DNA of 33,491 nt, from positions 1 through 33,491 of the forward strand of contig CAUJHX010000001.1 of the NCBI GenBank assembly GCA_963204795.1, written 5' to 3'. Shown one piece after another: positions 26,416 through 33,491 of the stretch. A program made the translations under genes and the position numbers. The notes beneath the pieces are model-generated. The model ran no database searches. It worked only from the letters and a program-made list of their open reading frames with translations, and was not told the origin of the DNA. This stretch comes from Pseudomonadota bacterium. GTDB taxonomy: Bacteria; Pseudomonadota; Gammaproteobacteria; Steroidobacterales; Steroidobacteraceae. Numbering within the stretch: the first letter of the stretch is position 1; the number at the start of each line of letters is the position of its first letter.

Positions 26416-27006
26416 TCACCCCGTCTGCAGATCCTCGACCAACGCGCGACGCGTATCGTCGGCGACCAGGACGCTGTGCGAATACTGCGGATGATCGATG
26501 CCCGCGCGGAGCGCGGCAGCGCCCGCGCGCAGTGCAGCGATCATTGCATCGGTGAGCTCGAAGCGCAGGAAATGCACCGCGGAAGTCTTCTCCTCGTTCT
26601 CGCGTTCGAGGTCCTCGTCGGCAATCGCAAATACGCGCTCGTGACCGCCGACCTGCACCCAGCAGCGATCCTCGATGCCGCGCAGCTCCGTGAGGCGCTG
26701 CGCCCGCTCGCGCGGGTCGACGAACTCGATCAGCAGCGTCACCTTCCAGTTGCGCCCTTCAGGAATCAGCGGGTTATAGGCGCCGAGTTCGTCGGCGATG
26801 CCTTCAGCCTCGAAGATGCGCTCGACGCGCAGCATTTCCTGCACCTGGTACTGGATCGTCAGGCGGTCCTCGAAGCACCAGGTGGCGTTCGGACCCACGG
26901 CGAGCTGGCGGGCGCGCTTGTGCGCGATCACGCGCTCGCGGAATGCCGCCCGCTCGCGCGCGTACTGTTCGAGCGGGAGCAGGTCCGCTGGTGTCAGCGC
27001 CGTCAC
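26416..27006 (-). CDS. DUF3501 family protein
   Basis: A 196-residue soluble protein with no assigned function. I recognise it as DUF3501 from the N-terminal block LTPADLLPLEQYARERAAFR, the CFEDRLTIQYQVQEMLRVERI segment (about 44-64), and its operon partners. It is rich in Arg and Glu and has two cysteines (Cys44 and one near residue 114), too few for an Fe-S cluster. The C-terminal half (about 120-180) looks like an alternating alpha/beta fold. GTG at 27006 overlaps the stop of the Fe-S gene (GTGA, 27003-27006), so equimolar coupled synthesis is likely. The rubrerythrin, CCG-domain Fe-S protein and DUF3501 set is one I recall from other proteobacteria; a shared redox or peroxide task is inference. 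Confidence 0.85.
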   Translation of the reverse strand: MTALTPADLLPLEQYARERAAFRERVIAHKRARQLAVGPNATWCFEDRLTIQYQVQEMLRVERIFEAEGIADELGAYNPLIPEGRNWKVTLLIEFVDPRERAQRLTELRGIEDRCWVQVGGHERVFAIADEDLERENEEKTSAVHFLRFELTDAMIAALRAGAAALRAGIDHPQYSHSVLVADDTRRALVEDLQTG

Positions 27007-28361
27007 AGGCCGTACGCCGTGCGCAGCAAGCGCAGCGGATGCTCGGGCTCGCGCGCGCCATCGAGCCCGCTCGCGATCTGGTGCCCGGCCATCGGGCAGT
27101 CACTCGAATAGTGGTCGGCGGCGGCGGCGGCGACCCGGTCGATCACCGGCTTGCCGATCTTCATTGAAGCTGCGCGATATTCCTTCTTCACCGCATACGT
27201 GCCGTTGTGGCCGGAACAGCGCTCGATCACATCGACCGTGGTACCGGGCACCAGCCGCAGCAGGTCGCGCGTCTTGAGCCCGATGTTCTGCACGCGCAGG
27301 TGGCAAGGCACGTGGTAGCTGACCTTGCCGAGCGAGCCCTTGAAATCGGTGCGCAGCAGCCCCGCCTTGTGCCGCAGCATCAGGTATTCGAACGGATCGA
27401 ACATCGCCTCCGCGACGGCCTTTACTGCGGCATCATCCGGGAACATGAGCGGCAACTCCTGCTTGAACATCAGCACGCACGAGGGAATCGGCGCGACGAT
27501 GTCGTGACCGGCGTCGATGAGTGCCTTGAGCTGCGGGATGTTCGCTTCCTTGTAGCGCGCCACTGTCTCGAGGTCGCCGAGTTCGAGCTTCGGCATGCCG
27601 CAACATTTCTCGCTCCCGACCACGGTCACGGGGATGCCGTTGTGCGCAAAAACCGCGACGAGATCCTCGGGCAACGCGGTCTCATTCCTGTTGCCGTAGC
27701 AGGTCACGAAGAGGGCCACCTTGCCGCGGGTCGATTCGGTCGGCGTGGCAGTGAGCGTCCCGTTGCGGGCACTACGGGCCATCTGCGCCCGGGCACGCGC
27801 CCGGCCTGTGCGCGAGTGGTATTTCGGCAGCGGCGCGGTGCGATCGACGCCAAGGGTTTTCTCGAGCACGGCCCGGCCCGCTTTCGTGCCGTTCACCGCG
27901 TTCACGACTTCGGCGACCACCGGAATGCCTGCCAGCGCACCGACCGTGCCGGTGGAGGTCAGGAGCCTGTCGCGAAACCGCGTACCGCCTTTCTTCGCCT
28001 TCACTGCCTTGGCGCGCAGCATCAGGTGCGGGAAATCGATATTGAACGGATGCGGCGGCACGTACGGGCACTTCGTGAGGAAGCACATGTCGCAGAGGTA
28101 GCAGTGATCGACGACGTCCTGAAACACCCGTTTGTCGACGCCCTCGAGCTCGCCGCTGTCGGTTGCATCGATCGCATCGAACAATGTCGGAAATGCGTTG
28201 CACAGCGCGAAGCAGCGCCGGCAGCCGTGGCATATGTCGAAGACGCGCTCGAGTTCCTTCTCGAGCGCGGCCTCGTCGTAGAACGCCGGGTTCTGCCAGT
28301 CGATCGGATGGCGCGTGGGTGCCTCGAGGCTGCCCTCGCGCGGTCCGGCTCCGTTCGTCAC
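27003..28361 (-). CDS. Two-[4Fe-4S] ferredoxin-like protein with two cysteine-rich (CCG) domains
   Basis: A 452-residue GlpC/HdrD-type iron-sulfur protein, probably an electron-transfer partner. The N-terminal half has two cluster motifs: CHGCRRCFALC (Cys44, 47, 50, 54) and CYLCDMCFLTKCP (Cys87, 90, 93, 98). A basic linker (about 115-215) precedes two CCG-type domains. The first is complete (Cys221, CCG 253-255, PSC 295). The second reads CHLR (Cys353), CSGHNG (382-387) and DCPMAG (Cys422), so the central Cys-Cys is Cys-Ser. There is no flavin domain or membrane helix, unlike LutA or GlcF complexes. GTG at 28361 overlaps the rubrerythrin stop, and its own stop overlaps the DUF3501 start. It likely reduces the rubrerythrin, which has no rubredoxin domain of its own; that is inference. 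Confidence 0.88.
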   Translation of the reverse strand: MTNGAGPREGSLEAPTRHPIDWQNPAFYDEAALEKELERVFDICHGCRRCFALCNAFPTLFDAIDATDSGELEGVDKRVFQDVVDHCYLCDMCFLTKCPYVPPHPFNIDFPHLMLRAKAVKAKKGGTRFRDRLLTSTGTVGALAGIPVVAEVVNAVNGTKAGRAVLEKTLGVDRTAPLPKYHSRTGRARARAQMARSARNGTLTATPTESTRGKVALFVTCYGNRNETALPEDLVAVFAHNGIPVTVVGSEKCCGMPKLELGDLETVARYKEANIPQLKALIDAGHDIVAPIPSCVLMFKQELPLMFPDDAAVKAVAEAMFDPFEYLMLRHKAGLLRTDFKGSLGKVSYHVPCHLRVQNIGLKTRDLLRLVPGTTVDVIERCSGHNGTYAVKKEYRAASMKIGKPVIDRVAAAAADHYSSDCPMAGHQIASGLDGAREPEHPLRLLRTAYGL

Positions 28362-28774
28362 AGCGTGTCGAGCGCCTTCTGGAAGCGGTTCGCGTGCGAG
28401 CGTTCCGCCTTTGCGAGCGTCTCGAACCAGTCGGCGATTTCACCGAAACCTTCTTCGCGCGCTGCCTTCGCCATGCCCGGGTACATGTCGGTGTACTCGT
28501 GCGTCTCGCCAGCGATCGCTGCCTTGAGGTTCAGCTTCGTGTCACCGATCGGCAGACCCGTGGCCGGATCGCCCGACGCCTCGAGATATTCGAGGTGGCC
28601 GTGGGCGTGGCCGGTCTCGCCTTCAGCGGTCGAGCGAAACACGGCCGAAACGTCGTTGAAGCCTTCGACATCCGCCTTGGCTGCGAAGTAGAGATAGCGT
28701 CGGTTGGCCTGGGACTCCCCCGCGAACGCGTCCTTCAGATTCTGTTCGGTCTTCGTACCCTTGAGCGCCTTCAT
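28358..28774 (-). CDS. rbr: Rubrerythrin (ferritin-like diiron domain only)
   Basis: A 138-residue four-helix diiron protein predicted to reduce hydrogen peroxide. Iron ligands are visible: Glu20 (AGESQANRRY), Glu53/His56 (EGETGHAHGH), Glu90 and Glu93 (GETHEY), and Glu124/His127 (KAERSHANRF). The C-terminal rubredoxin Cys4 domain of classical rubrerythrin is absent, so an external electron donor is needed; the co-translated Fe-S protein is the obvious candidate. The ATG has a strong ribosome-binding site (CGGAGGA, 8 nt away). It is the first gene of the operon and follows a good sigma70 promoter and a perfect palindrome. The palindrome argues for control by a Fur/PerR-type repressor. Confidence 0.92.
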   Translation of the reverse strand: MKALKGTKTEQNLKDAFAGESQANRRYLYFAAKADVEGFNDVSAVFRSTAEGETGHAHGHLEYLEASGDPATGLPIGDTKLNLKAAIAGETHEYTDMYPGMAKAAREEGFGEIADWFETLAKAERSHANRFQKALDTL

Positions 28775-28790
28775 TGGGAGTCCTCCGTTG

Positions 28791-28805
28791 TTAGACTGAG
28801 TCTAA
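28791..28805. promoter_or_regulatory. Perfect 7-1-7 palindromic operator upstream of rubrerythrin
   Basis: TTAGACTGAGTCTAA is a perfect inverted repeat of 7 bp around one central base. It lies 16 bp upstream of the rbr ATG and just downstream of the predicted -10 (28817-28822), covering about +6 to +20, where a bound repressor would block transcription. The 7-1-7 layout and outer TTA/TAA match PerR and related Fur-family boxes as I remember them, though the inner GACT differs from the usual TAAT or GAAT. The regulator is not in this window. Confidence 0.7.
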
Positions 28806-28816
28806 AGAAGGCATGG

Positions 28817-28845
28817 ACTGTAGTCCGCCGGGCGGGACGCGTCAA
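28817..28845 (-). promoter_or_regulatory. Sigma70 promoter of the rubrerythrin operon
   Basis: On the minus strand TTGACG (28845-28840) and TACAGT (28822-28817) are separated by exactly 17 bp. Transcription would start near 28810, giving a leader of about 36 nt that contains the palindromic operator and the ribosome-binding site. This is the best-matching promoter in the window. Confidence 0.75.
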
Positions 28846-28869
28846 CCTGCGCGCAGCGCTGCATCTGCG

Positions 28870-28899
28870 TTGACCGGCTGACCTTCACCTCGGTAACGT
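28870..28899 (+). promoter_or_regulatory. Possible sigma70 promoter for xseB-ispA-dxs
   Basis: TTGACC (28870-28875) is followed after 18 bp by TAACGT (28894-28899), or after 17 bp by GTAACG. The discriminator is GGCGCC, the same six bases as at sco and folE2. A start near 28906 gives a leader of about 11 nt before the xseB GTG. The -10 is weak. It lies back to back with the rbr promoter in the 142-bp divergent gap. Confidence 0.35.
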
Positions 28900-28916
28900 G
28901 GCGCCACTTTTTCCCC

Positions 28917-29174
28917 GTGGGTATCGCGTTGAGCAAAGCAGCCAAAGCGCCGGATTTCGAGAAGGCGCTCAGTGAGCTCGAGCAGCTCGTGGAGCGGCTC
29001 GAGCGCGGCGACCTGCCGCTCGACGACGCACTCAAGACCTTCGAGCGCGGCGTCGCCCTCACCCGCCAGTGCCAGGAAGCCTTGAAAGCAGCACAGGCCA
29101 GGGTCGAAATCCTTGCTGCGCGTGGCGATGGCACGTCTGTCGAGCCTTTCGAGCCGGACGACGACGCCGGGTGA
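28917..29174 (+). CDS. xseB: Exodeoxyribonuclease VII small subunit
   Basis: Small subunit of exonuclease VII, which degrades single-stranded DNA to oligonucleotides with XseA (not in this window). It has 85 residues (E. coli 80). The family pattern FEKALSELEQLVERLERGDLPLDDALKTFERGVAL is clear and covers two amphipathic helices; an acidic tail follows. Start: GTG at 28917, with TTG at 28929 (giving LSKAAKAPDF) nearly as good. Neither has a ribosome-binding site. The xseB-ispA-dxs order is standard in Gammaproteobacteria. The stop overlaps the likely ispA GTG. Confidence 0.93.
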   Translation: MGIALSKAAKAPDFEKALSELEQLVERLERGDLPLDDALKTFERGVALTRQCQEALKAAQARVEILAARGDGTSVEPFEPDDDAG

Positions 29175-30076
29175 GCGGCACCATGTTCGAGGCGCGCGTC
29201 GCGAGCCTCCAGGATCGCATCGAAGCGGTGCTCGATCGCGCGCTCACCCTGCCGGACGCCGCGACCGCAAGGCTGCGCGACGCAATGCGCTACAGCGTCC
29301 TCGGCGGAGGCAAGCGCCTGAGGCCGGTGCTGGTTTACGCCACGGGTTCAGCGCTCGGCGCACCCCTCGAGGCGCTCGATGCGCCCGCGGCCGCGGTCGA
29401 GCTGATCCATGTCTACAGTCTCATCCACGACGATCTCCCTGCGATGGACGACGACGATCTGCGTCGCGGCCGGCCCACTTGCCATCGCGCATTCGACGAG
29501 CCCACCGCACTCCTTGCCGGGGATGCGCTGCAGGCGCACGCATTCGAAGTGCTCTCGCAGCCGCTGCCCGGCGATCCGGTGCAGCTCGCCGGCAGGCAGA
29601 TCGCGATGATCCGCGTGCTTGCCGCCGCGATTGGCACGAGTGGCATGGCCGGTGGCCAGGCGATCGATCTCGAATCCATCGGGTGCGCGCTTGACGTGCC
29701 GGCGATCGAAAACATGCACCGCCGCAAGACAGGGGCGCTGATCCGCGCGAGCGTGCTGCTCGGAGCGATTGCCGCCGGGGTGGACACGGGCGATCGCTAC
29801 GAAGCGCTGGCCCGTTTCGGAGCGGAAGTCGGCCTTGCTTTCCAGATCCAGGACGACATTCTCGATGTCGAGGGCAGCGCGGCCAGGCTCGGCAAGACAC
29901 CGGGTGTCGATGCCGCGCGCACCAAACCCACCTACGCCACCCGTGCCGGCCTCGCGGAGGCGCGTCTTCTGGCTCACGCTGCCCACGATCGCGCCGTCGC
30001 GGCACTGACTCCGCTCGGCGCTGCGGCGGATGTGCTCGCGCACCTTGCGCGCTACATCGTGCGTCGCGAACACTGA
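29171..30076 (+). CDS. ispA: Farnesyl diphosphate synthase (short-chain polyprenyl synthase)
   Basis: Condenses dimethylallyl/geranyl diphosphate with isopentenyl diphosphate to give farnesyl diphosphate for quinones and undecaprenol. About 301 residues. The first aspartate-rich motif is DDLPAMDDDD with the adjacent RRGRPTCH; the second is QIQDDILD. GGGKRLRP near residue 45 binds the diphosphate. The residues before the first motif are bulky (VYSLIH), as in farnesyl synthases. Start: GTG at 29171 overlaps the xseB TGA (GTGA), the pattern seen at many junctions here; an ATG four codons later (29183) is the alternative. The open frame farther upstream lies inside xseB and is not coding. Confidence 0.94.
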   Translation: MSGTMFEARVASLQDRIEAVLDRALTLPDAATARLRDAMRYSVLGGGKRLRPVLVYATGSALGAPLEALDAPAAAVELIHVYSLIHDDLPAMDDDDLRRGRPTCHRAFDEPTALLAGDALQAHAFEVLSQPLPGDPVQLAGRQIAMIRVLAAAIGTSGMAGGQAIDLESIGCALDVPAIENMHRRKTGALIRASVLLGAIAAGVDTGDRYEALARFGAEVGLAFQIQDDILDVEGSAARLGKTPGVDAARTKPTYATRAGLAEARLLAHAAHDRAVAALTPLGAAADVLAHLARYIVRREH

Positions 30077-30103
30077 GCGCGCGTGTAAACTTTCCGGACA
30101 CGC

Positions 30104-32014
30104 ATGAGCATTTCCGCCGACACCTACCCGACGCTGGCCGCCGTCGCCCGCTCTCCCGCCGACCTGCGGAATCTGCACGAGTCCCAGCTCGCCGCGGTGA
30201 CCGACGAGTTGCGTTCGTACCTGATCAATACGGTCGCCACGCGCGGCGGTCATTTTGCCGCGGGGCTCGGCACGGTCGAGCTGACGGTCGCGCTGCATTA
30301 TGTCTTCGAGACGCCTCGCGATCGCATCGTCTGGGACGTCGGCCATCAGGCTTATCCGCACAAGGTTCTGACCGGCCGGGGCGACCGGCTCGACACGATC
30401 AAGCAGAAGGGAGGTCTTGCGCCCTTTCCGACGCGCGCCGAGAGCGAGTACGACACCTTCGGCGTCGGACACTCGAGCACCTCGATCAGCGCCGCGCTCG
30501 GCATGGCCGTGGCTGCGGCGCGGCGTGGCGAACAGCGCAGCGTCGTCGCGATCATCGGCGATGGCGCGCTCACCGCGGGTCTCGCCTGGGAGGCGATGCT
30601 CAACGCCGATGCGCGCAAGGCGAATCTCATCGTCGTTCTGAACGACAACGACATGTCGATATCAGAGAATGTCGGGGCGCTGTCGCGCTATCTCACGCGG
30701 ATCATTTCGAGCCGCACCTATGCGATGGTGCGTGCAGGCGGCAAGAAGTTCCTCGAACCGATGCCGACGATGCGCGAATTCGCGCGTCGCTCCGAGGAAC
30801 ATCTGAAGGGCATGGTGCTGCCGAGCACGCTGTTCGAAGAGCTGGGTTTCACCTACCACGGCGTGGTCGATGGCCACGACGTGAAGGAGCTCGTGAGTAC
30901 GTTGCGCCGATTGCGCGGCCGCGAAGGGCCGCAGTTCCTGCACATCAAGACCCGCAAGGGAAAAGGCTATGCGCCGGCGGAGGCCGACCCGATCAAGTGG
31001 CACGGCCCGGGCCCCTTCGATCCGGCGAGCGGCACGATCTTCAAGGAAGCAGCGAGCGGGCCGAGCTATTCGCAGGTGTTCGGCGACTGGCTCTGTGACA
31101 TGGCCGCACGCGACGAGCGCATCATCGGCATCACCCCTGCGATGCGCGAAGGCTCGGGCCTCGTCGGGTTCTCGAAGCGCTTTCCCGATCGCTATTTCGA
31201 TGTCGCGATTGCCGAGCAGCACGCGGTGACCTTCGCGGCGGGCCTCGCATGCGAGGGTCTGAAGCCGGTGGTGGCGATCTACTCCACCTTCCTGCAGCGC
31301 GCCTACGATCAACTGATCCATGACGTTGCGCTGCAGAACCTGCCCGTGGTGTTCGCGCTCGATCGCGCTGGCCTCGTCGGCAGCGACGGCGCGACCCACC
31401 AGGGCAGCTTCGACCTCTCGTTCCTGCGCTGCATCCCGAACATGGTGGTCATGGCCCCCGCCGACGAAAATGAATGCCGGCAGATGCTCTACACCGCAAC
31501 CACGCTGCCCGGCCCGGCGGCGGTGCGTTATCCACGCGGCGCGGGCCCCGGCGCGAAGATCGCTGCCGCCATGACCGCCCTGCCCGTCGGCAAGGCCGAA
31601 ATCCGCCGCGAAGGCCGCAGCGGTCTGCTCGTGCTCGCCTGGGGCACCATGCTGGAAGGTGCCACGGCCATCGGCGACCGGTTCGACGCGACGGTCGTGA
31701 ACATGCGCTTCGTGAAACCGCTCGACGATGCACTCGTGCTGCAGCTCGCCGCGCGGCACCGTGCAGTGCTGACCCTCGAGGAAAACGTGGTGGCGGGAGG
31801 CGCGGGGTCCGCTGTCACGGAACTGCTGGCCGCTGAACAGATCATGGTGCCACTGCACTCGCTCGGCATTCCGGACCGGTTCATCGAGCACGGCTCGCGC
31901 GAGGAATGTCTCGCGATGGCGGGGCTCGACACGCCGGGCCTCCTCGCGGCAACCGACCATTGGTGGACAGCGCTGACGGCCAGCCCGGCCCGAGCCCGTA
32001 TAATGGCGCCATGA
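30104..32014 (+). CDS. dxs: 1-deoxy-D-xylulose-5-phosphate synthase
   Basis: Thiamine-diphosphate enzyme joining pyruvate and glyceraldehyde 3-phosphate, the entry step of the MEP isoprenoid pathway. It has 636 residues (E. coli 620). The ThDP/Mg motif runs from GDGALTAG (152-159) to NDNDMSIS (180-187). Catalytic-region histidines are at His50 ([10 protein letters not shown]) and His81 (VGHQAYPHK). [14 protein letters not shown] carries the Glu that activates ThDP, followed by the transketolase C-terminal domain. ATG at 30104 follows ispA by 27 bp; only a weak TAAACT and no strong ribosome-binding site lie in the gap. Its last codons contain the folE2 promoter, and its TGA overlaps the folE2 ATG. 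Confidence 0.97.
   Translation: MSISADTYPTLAAVARSPADLRNLHESQLAAVTDELRSYLINTVATRGGHFAAGLGTVELTVALHYVFETPRDRIVWDVGHQAYPHKVLTGRGDRLDTIKQKGGLAPFPTRAESEYDTFGVGHSSTSISAALGMAVAAARRGEQRSVVAIIGDGALTAGLAWEAMLNADARKANLIVVLNDNDMSISENVGALSRYLTRIISSRTYAMVRAGGKKFLEPMPTMREFARRSEEHLKGMVLPSTLFEELGFTYHGVVDGHDVKELVSTLRRLRGREGPQFLHIKTRKGKGYAPAEADPIKWHGPGPFDPASGTIFKEAASGPSYSQVFGDWLCDMAARDERIIGITPAMREGSGLVGFSKRFPDRYFDVAIAEQHAVTFAAGLACEGLKPVVAIYSTFLQRAYDQLIHDVALQNLPVVFALDRAGLVGSDGATHQGSFDLSFLRCIPNMVVMAPADENECRQMLYTATTLPGPAAVRYPRGAGPGAKIAAAMTALPVGKAEIRREGRSGLLVLAWGTMLEGATAIGDRFDATVVNMRFVKPLDDALVLQLAARHRAVLTLEENVVAGGAGSAVTELLAAEQIMVPLHSLGIPDRFIEHGSREECLAMAGLDTPGLLAATDHWWTALTASPARARIMAP
31999..32013 (+). promoter_or_regulatory. 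Consensus -10 abutting the folE2 start codon (predicted leaderless)
   Basis: A perfect TATAAT (31999-32004) is followed by GGCGCC and the ATG at 32011. The spacing puts +1 at the A of ATG. It lies within the last codons of dxs (Arg-Ile-Met-Ala-Pro-stop). A -35 is poor: TGACGG (31974-31979) is 19 bp away. Fourteen bases (ATAATGGCGCCATG) are identical to the sco promoter/start. Confidence 0.45.
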
Positions 32015-32859
32015 CCCCGATCGCAACCGCACCCCGACCTCACGGTCACGCCGTCGAAGACGTCCAGGGCCACGCCGACACCCGCCGCATTCCGATCAAC
32101 AAGGTCGGGATCAAGGAGATCACGCACCCGGTGCGCGTGAAGGATCGCGCCGAGGGCGAGCAACACACGATCGCCACCTTCAACATGTACGTGAACCTGC
32201 CCCACAATTTCAAGGGCACGCACATGTCGCGCTTCGTCGAGATCCTGCATCGGCAACGCGAGATCTCCGTCGACTCGTTCCGCGCGATGCTGGAGGAGAT
32301 GACGGGCCGCCTCGAGGCCGATGCCGGCCACATCGAGATGTCCTTTCCGTTCTTCGTGATGAAGTCGGCACCGGTGTCCGGCGTAAAGAGCCTGATGGAC
32401 TACCGTGCGGCCCTGATCGGCGAGCATCGTCACGGCACGACTTCGCTGTGGCTGAAAGTGGTCGTGCCGGTGACGAGCCTGTGCCCGTGCTCGAAGAAGA
32501 TTTCCGACCGGGGTGCGCACAACCAGCGCTCGCACGTCACGATCGAAGTGAAGCTGCACAGCCACATGTGGATCGAGGAGCTTATCGACGTCGCCGAATC
32601 CGAAGCATCCTGCGGGCTCTATGGCATCCTGAAGCGACCCGACGAGAAGTACGTCACCGAGCACGCCTACGACAATCCGAAGTTCGTCGAAGACCTGGTA
32701 CGCGACGTCGCGGTGCGCCTGAATCGCGACGACCGCATCGCGGCCTACGTAATCGAGGCCGAGAACTTCGAGTCGATCCACAACCACTCGGCCTATGCGC
32801 GGGTCGAACGCGACAAGGACGCTGCACCGGCTCCGCTCGCGCCGGCTCCGGTCCGTTAG
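32011..32859 (+). CDS. folE2: GTP cyclohydrolase IB (FolE2)
   Basis: Converts GTP to 7,8-dihydroneopterin triphosphate, the first step of folate synthesis. The IB family can use metals other than zinc. It has 282 residues. The metal/active-site cysteine region is [21 protein letters not shown] (Cys158, Cys160, His170). The central [12 protein letters not shown] block, the [16 protein letters not shown] segment and a C-terminal [13 protein letters not shown] are all family hallmarks. The frame is open 35 codons upstream inside dxs, but the ATG at 32011, overlapping the dxs stop as ATGA, gives the expected N-terminus. It lies last in xseB-ispA-dxs and has its own -10. No Zur-type operator is evident. 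Confidence 0.95.
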   Translation: MTPIATAPRPHGHAVEDVQGHADTRRIPINKVGIKEITHPVRVKDRAEGEQHTIATFNMYVNLPHNFKGTHMSRFVEILHRQREISVDSFRAMLEEMTGRLEADAGHIEMSFPFFVMKSAPVSGVKSLMDYRAALIGEHRHGTTSLWLKVVVPVTSLCPCSKKISDRGAHNQRSHVTIEVKLHSHMWIEELIDVAESEASCGLYGILKRPDEKYVTEHAYDNPKFVEDLVRDVAVRLNRDDRIAAYVIEAENFESIHNHSAYARVERDKDAAPAPLAPAPVR

Positions 32860-33491
32860 CAGCTCGCGAGCGGCGCGCGCGTCGCGAGGAGGTCAAAGCG
32901 CGTGCCCCGCGCGCTGTGCCGGGCAAGGTAGTCAGCGAGTGAGTCCCCGATCCGCTCGACACGTGTCCCGCGCACGGCGTGGACGACACTGAAGGCCGCG
33001 CCGACAAGCGCGGCAAACTGCGCGACACTGCAGCCCTGCTCCGCGAGCTGCTCGGACGCAAATTCCACGTAGAGCGCGCGTGTCCGGGGCAGCACCGCGC
33101 TCGCGCCGCGCAGCACCTGTACTTCGAAACCCTCGGCATCGACGACGAGGAGATCGACCCCGGGCCAGGTCTGCGGTACGGACGCATCGAGCGTGACGAC
33201 CGGCACTTCGATCTCGCCACCCGGACTCAGGCGGCTGTTGCCTGAATTGACCGGATTCTCGGTAAAGCGCGCCGTGCCGGGCGCATCGCCCACCGCGCTC
33301 GCCTCCACGCGCACGCCAGCGAGTCCGTTCAGCACAAGGTTCATCGCGAGCAATCGGCGGTTGCGTGGGCTCGGCTCGAAAGCGAGGGTGGATGGTGCCC
33401 CGCACACCCGGGCGAGCGGAATCAGCACGCTGCCGATGTGCGCGCCGACCACGACGAGACGCGCGCCCGGCGCAACGAGGGATTGCAGCAG
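32856..33491 (-). CDS. FkbM-family methyltransferase, 5' end outside window
   Basis: A SAM-dependent O-methyltransferase domain, incomplete at the N-terminus; 211 residues are visible and the frame is open to the window edge. The glycine-rich SAM motif [15 protein letters not shown] (usually DVGANIG) is followed by [16 protein letters not shown], where the acidic residue binds the ribose. The [14 protein letters not shown] block is the FkbM signature. Substrate is unknown; relatives methylate sugars, polyketides or lipids, often in glycan clusters. The codon use is similar to its neighbours. It converges on folE2 and the two stop codons overlap by 4 bp (32856-32859), so there is no intergenic terminator. 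Confidence 0.85.
   Translation of the reverse strand: MLQSLVAPGARLVVVGAHIGSVLIPLARVCGAPSTLAFEPSPRNRRLLAMNLVLNGLAGVRVEASAVGDAPGTARFTENPVNSGNSRLSPGGEIEVPVVTLDASVPQTWPGVDLLVVDAEGFEVQVLRGASAVLPRTRALYVEFASEQLAEQGCSVAQFAALVGAAFSVVHAVRGTRVERIGDSLADYLARHSARGTRFDLLATRAPLASC

Noticed and set aside
27207-28691. Plus-strand open frame opposite the Fe-S protein and rubrerythrin
   Set aside because: Crosses two genes with intact motifs on the other strand; no homology recognised.
1-33491. tRNA/rRNA genes, CRISPR arrays, insertion sequences, prophage or attachment sites
   Set aside because: Both strands and all intergenic gaps were read; no cloverleaf, spaced direct repeats, transposase, integrase or phage genes were seen.

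Overview
The window is a dense, GC-rich stretch (about two-thirds G+C by eye) of a gammaproteobacterial chromosome. The order asd-fimV-truA-accD-folC-dedD-cvpA-purF, a FimX-like protein, the EpmA/EpmB/EF-P system and MiaE all point to Gammaproteobacteria. The extreme GC bias, frequent GTG starts and gene order suggest a Xanthomonadales/Nevskiales/Steroidobacter-like lineage; that placement is inference. Almost everything is housekeeping, with no prophage, CRISPR array, rRNA or tRNA seen. The longest gene-free stretch is 235 bp, so there is no unexplained gap above 300 bp.

Layout. (1) 2-397, plus strand: the 3' part of lpxH. (2) 387-15050, minus strand: a 13-gene run reading prmB-aroC-asd-fimV-truA-accD-folC-dedD-cvpA-purF-glycerate kinase-receiver/Ser-Thr kinase-miaE. 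It covers ribosomal and chorismate/aspartate-family functions, a peptidoglycan-linked pilus/polarity hub, tRNA modification, fatty-acid, folate and purine synthesis. (3) 15067-18051, plus strand: sco-psd-epmA-msrC, joined by 4-bp overlaps. (4) 18052-18202: a compact foldback repeat between convergent genes. (5) efp (minus) diverges from epmB (plus), so EF-P and two of its modification enzymes lie within 3.3 kb. (6) 19924-21987, plus: a FimX-like REC-PAS-GGDEF-EAL protein with degenerate catalytic sites. (7) 21995-26180, minus: parE then parC, the topoisomerase IV subunits. (8) 26181-26415: an inverted pair of degenerate heptamer arrays. (9) 26416-28774, minus: rubrerythrin, a two-cluster Fe-S/CCG-domain protein and a DUF3501 protein, in one overlapping operon behind a clear sigma70 promoter and a perfect 7-1-7 palindromic operator. 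(10) 28917-32859, plus: xseB-ispA-dxs-folE2. (11) 32856-33491, minus: an FkbM-type methyltransferase running off the window.

The parts most worth following up are these. The rubrerythrin/Fe-S/DUF3501 operon is a plausible peroxide-reducing electron-transfer unit whose operator resembles a Fur/PerR-family box. The three 42-bp arrays of six GC-initial heptads sit beside the starts of parE and fimX. Two genes (sco and folE2) have identical -10/discriminator/ATG sequences spaced so that transcription should begin at the A of ATG, predicting leaderless mRNAs. The atypical receiver-kinase fusion is translationally coupled to miaE. All assignments come from reading the sequence and from recalled family knowledge; no database search was run.
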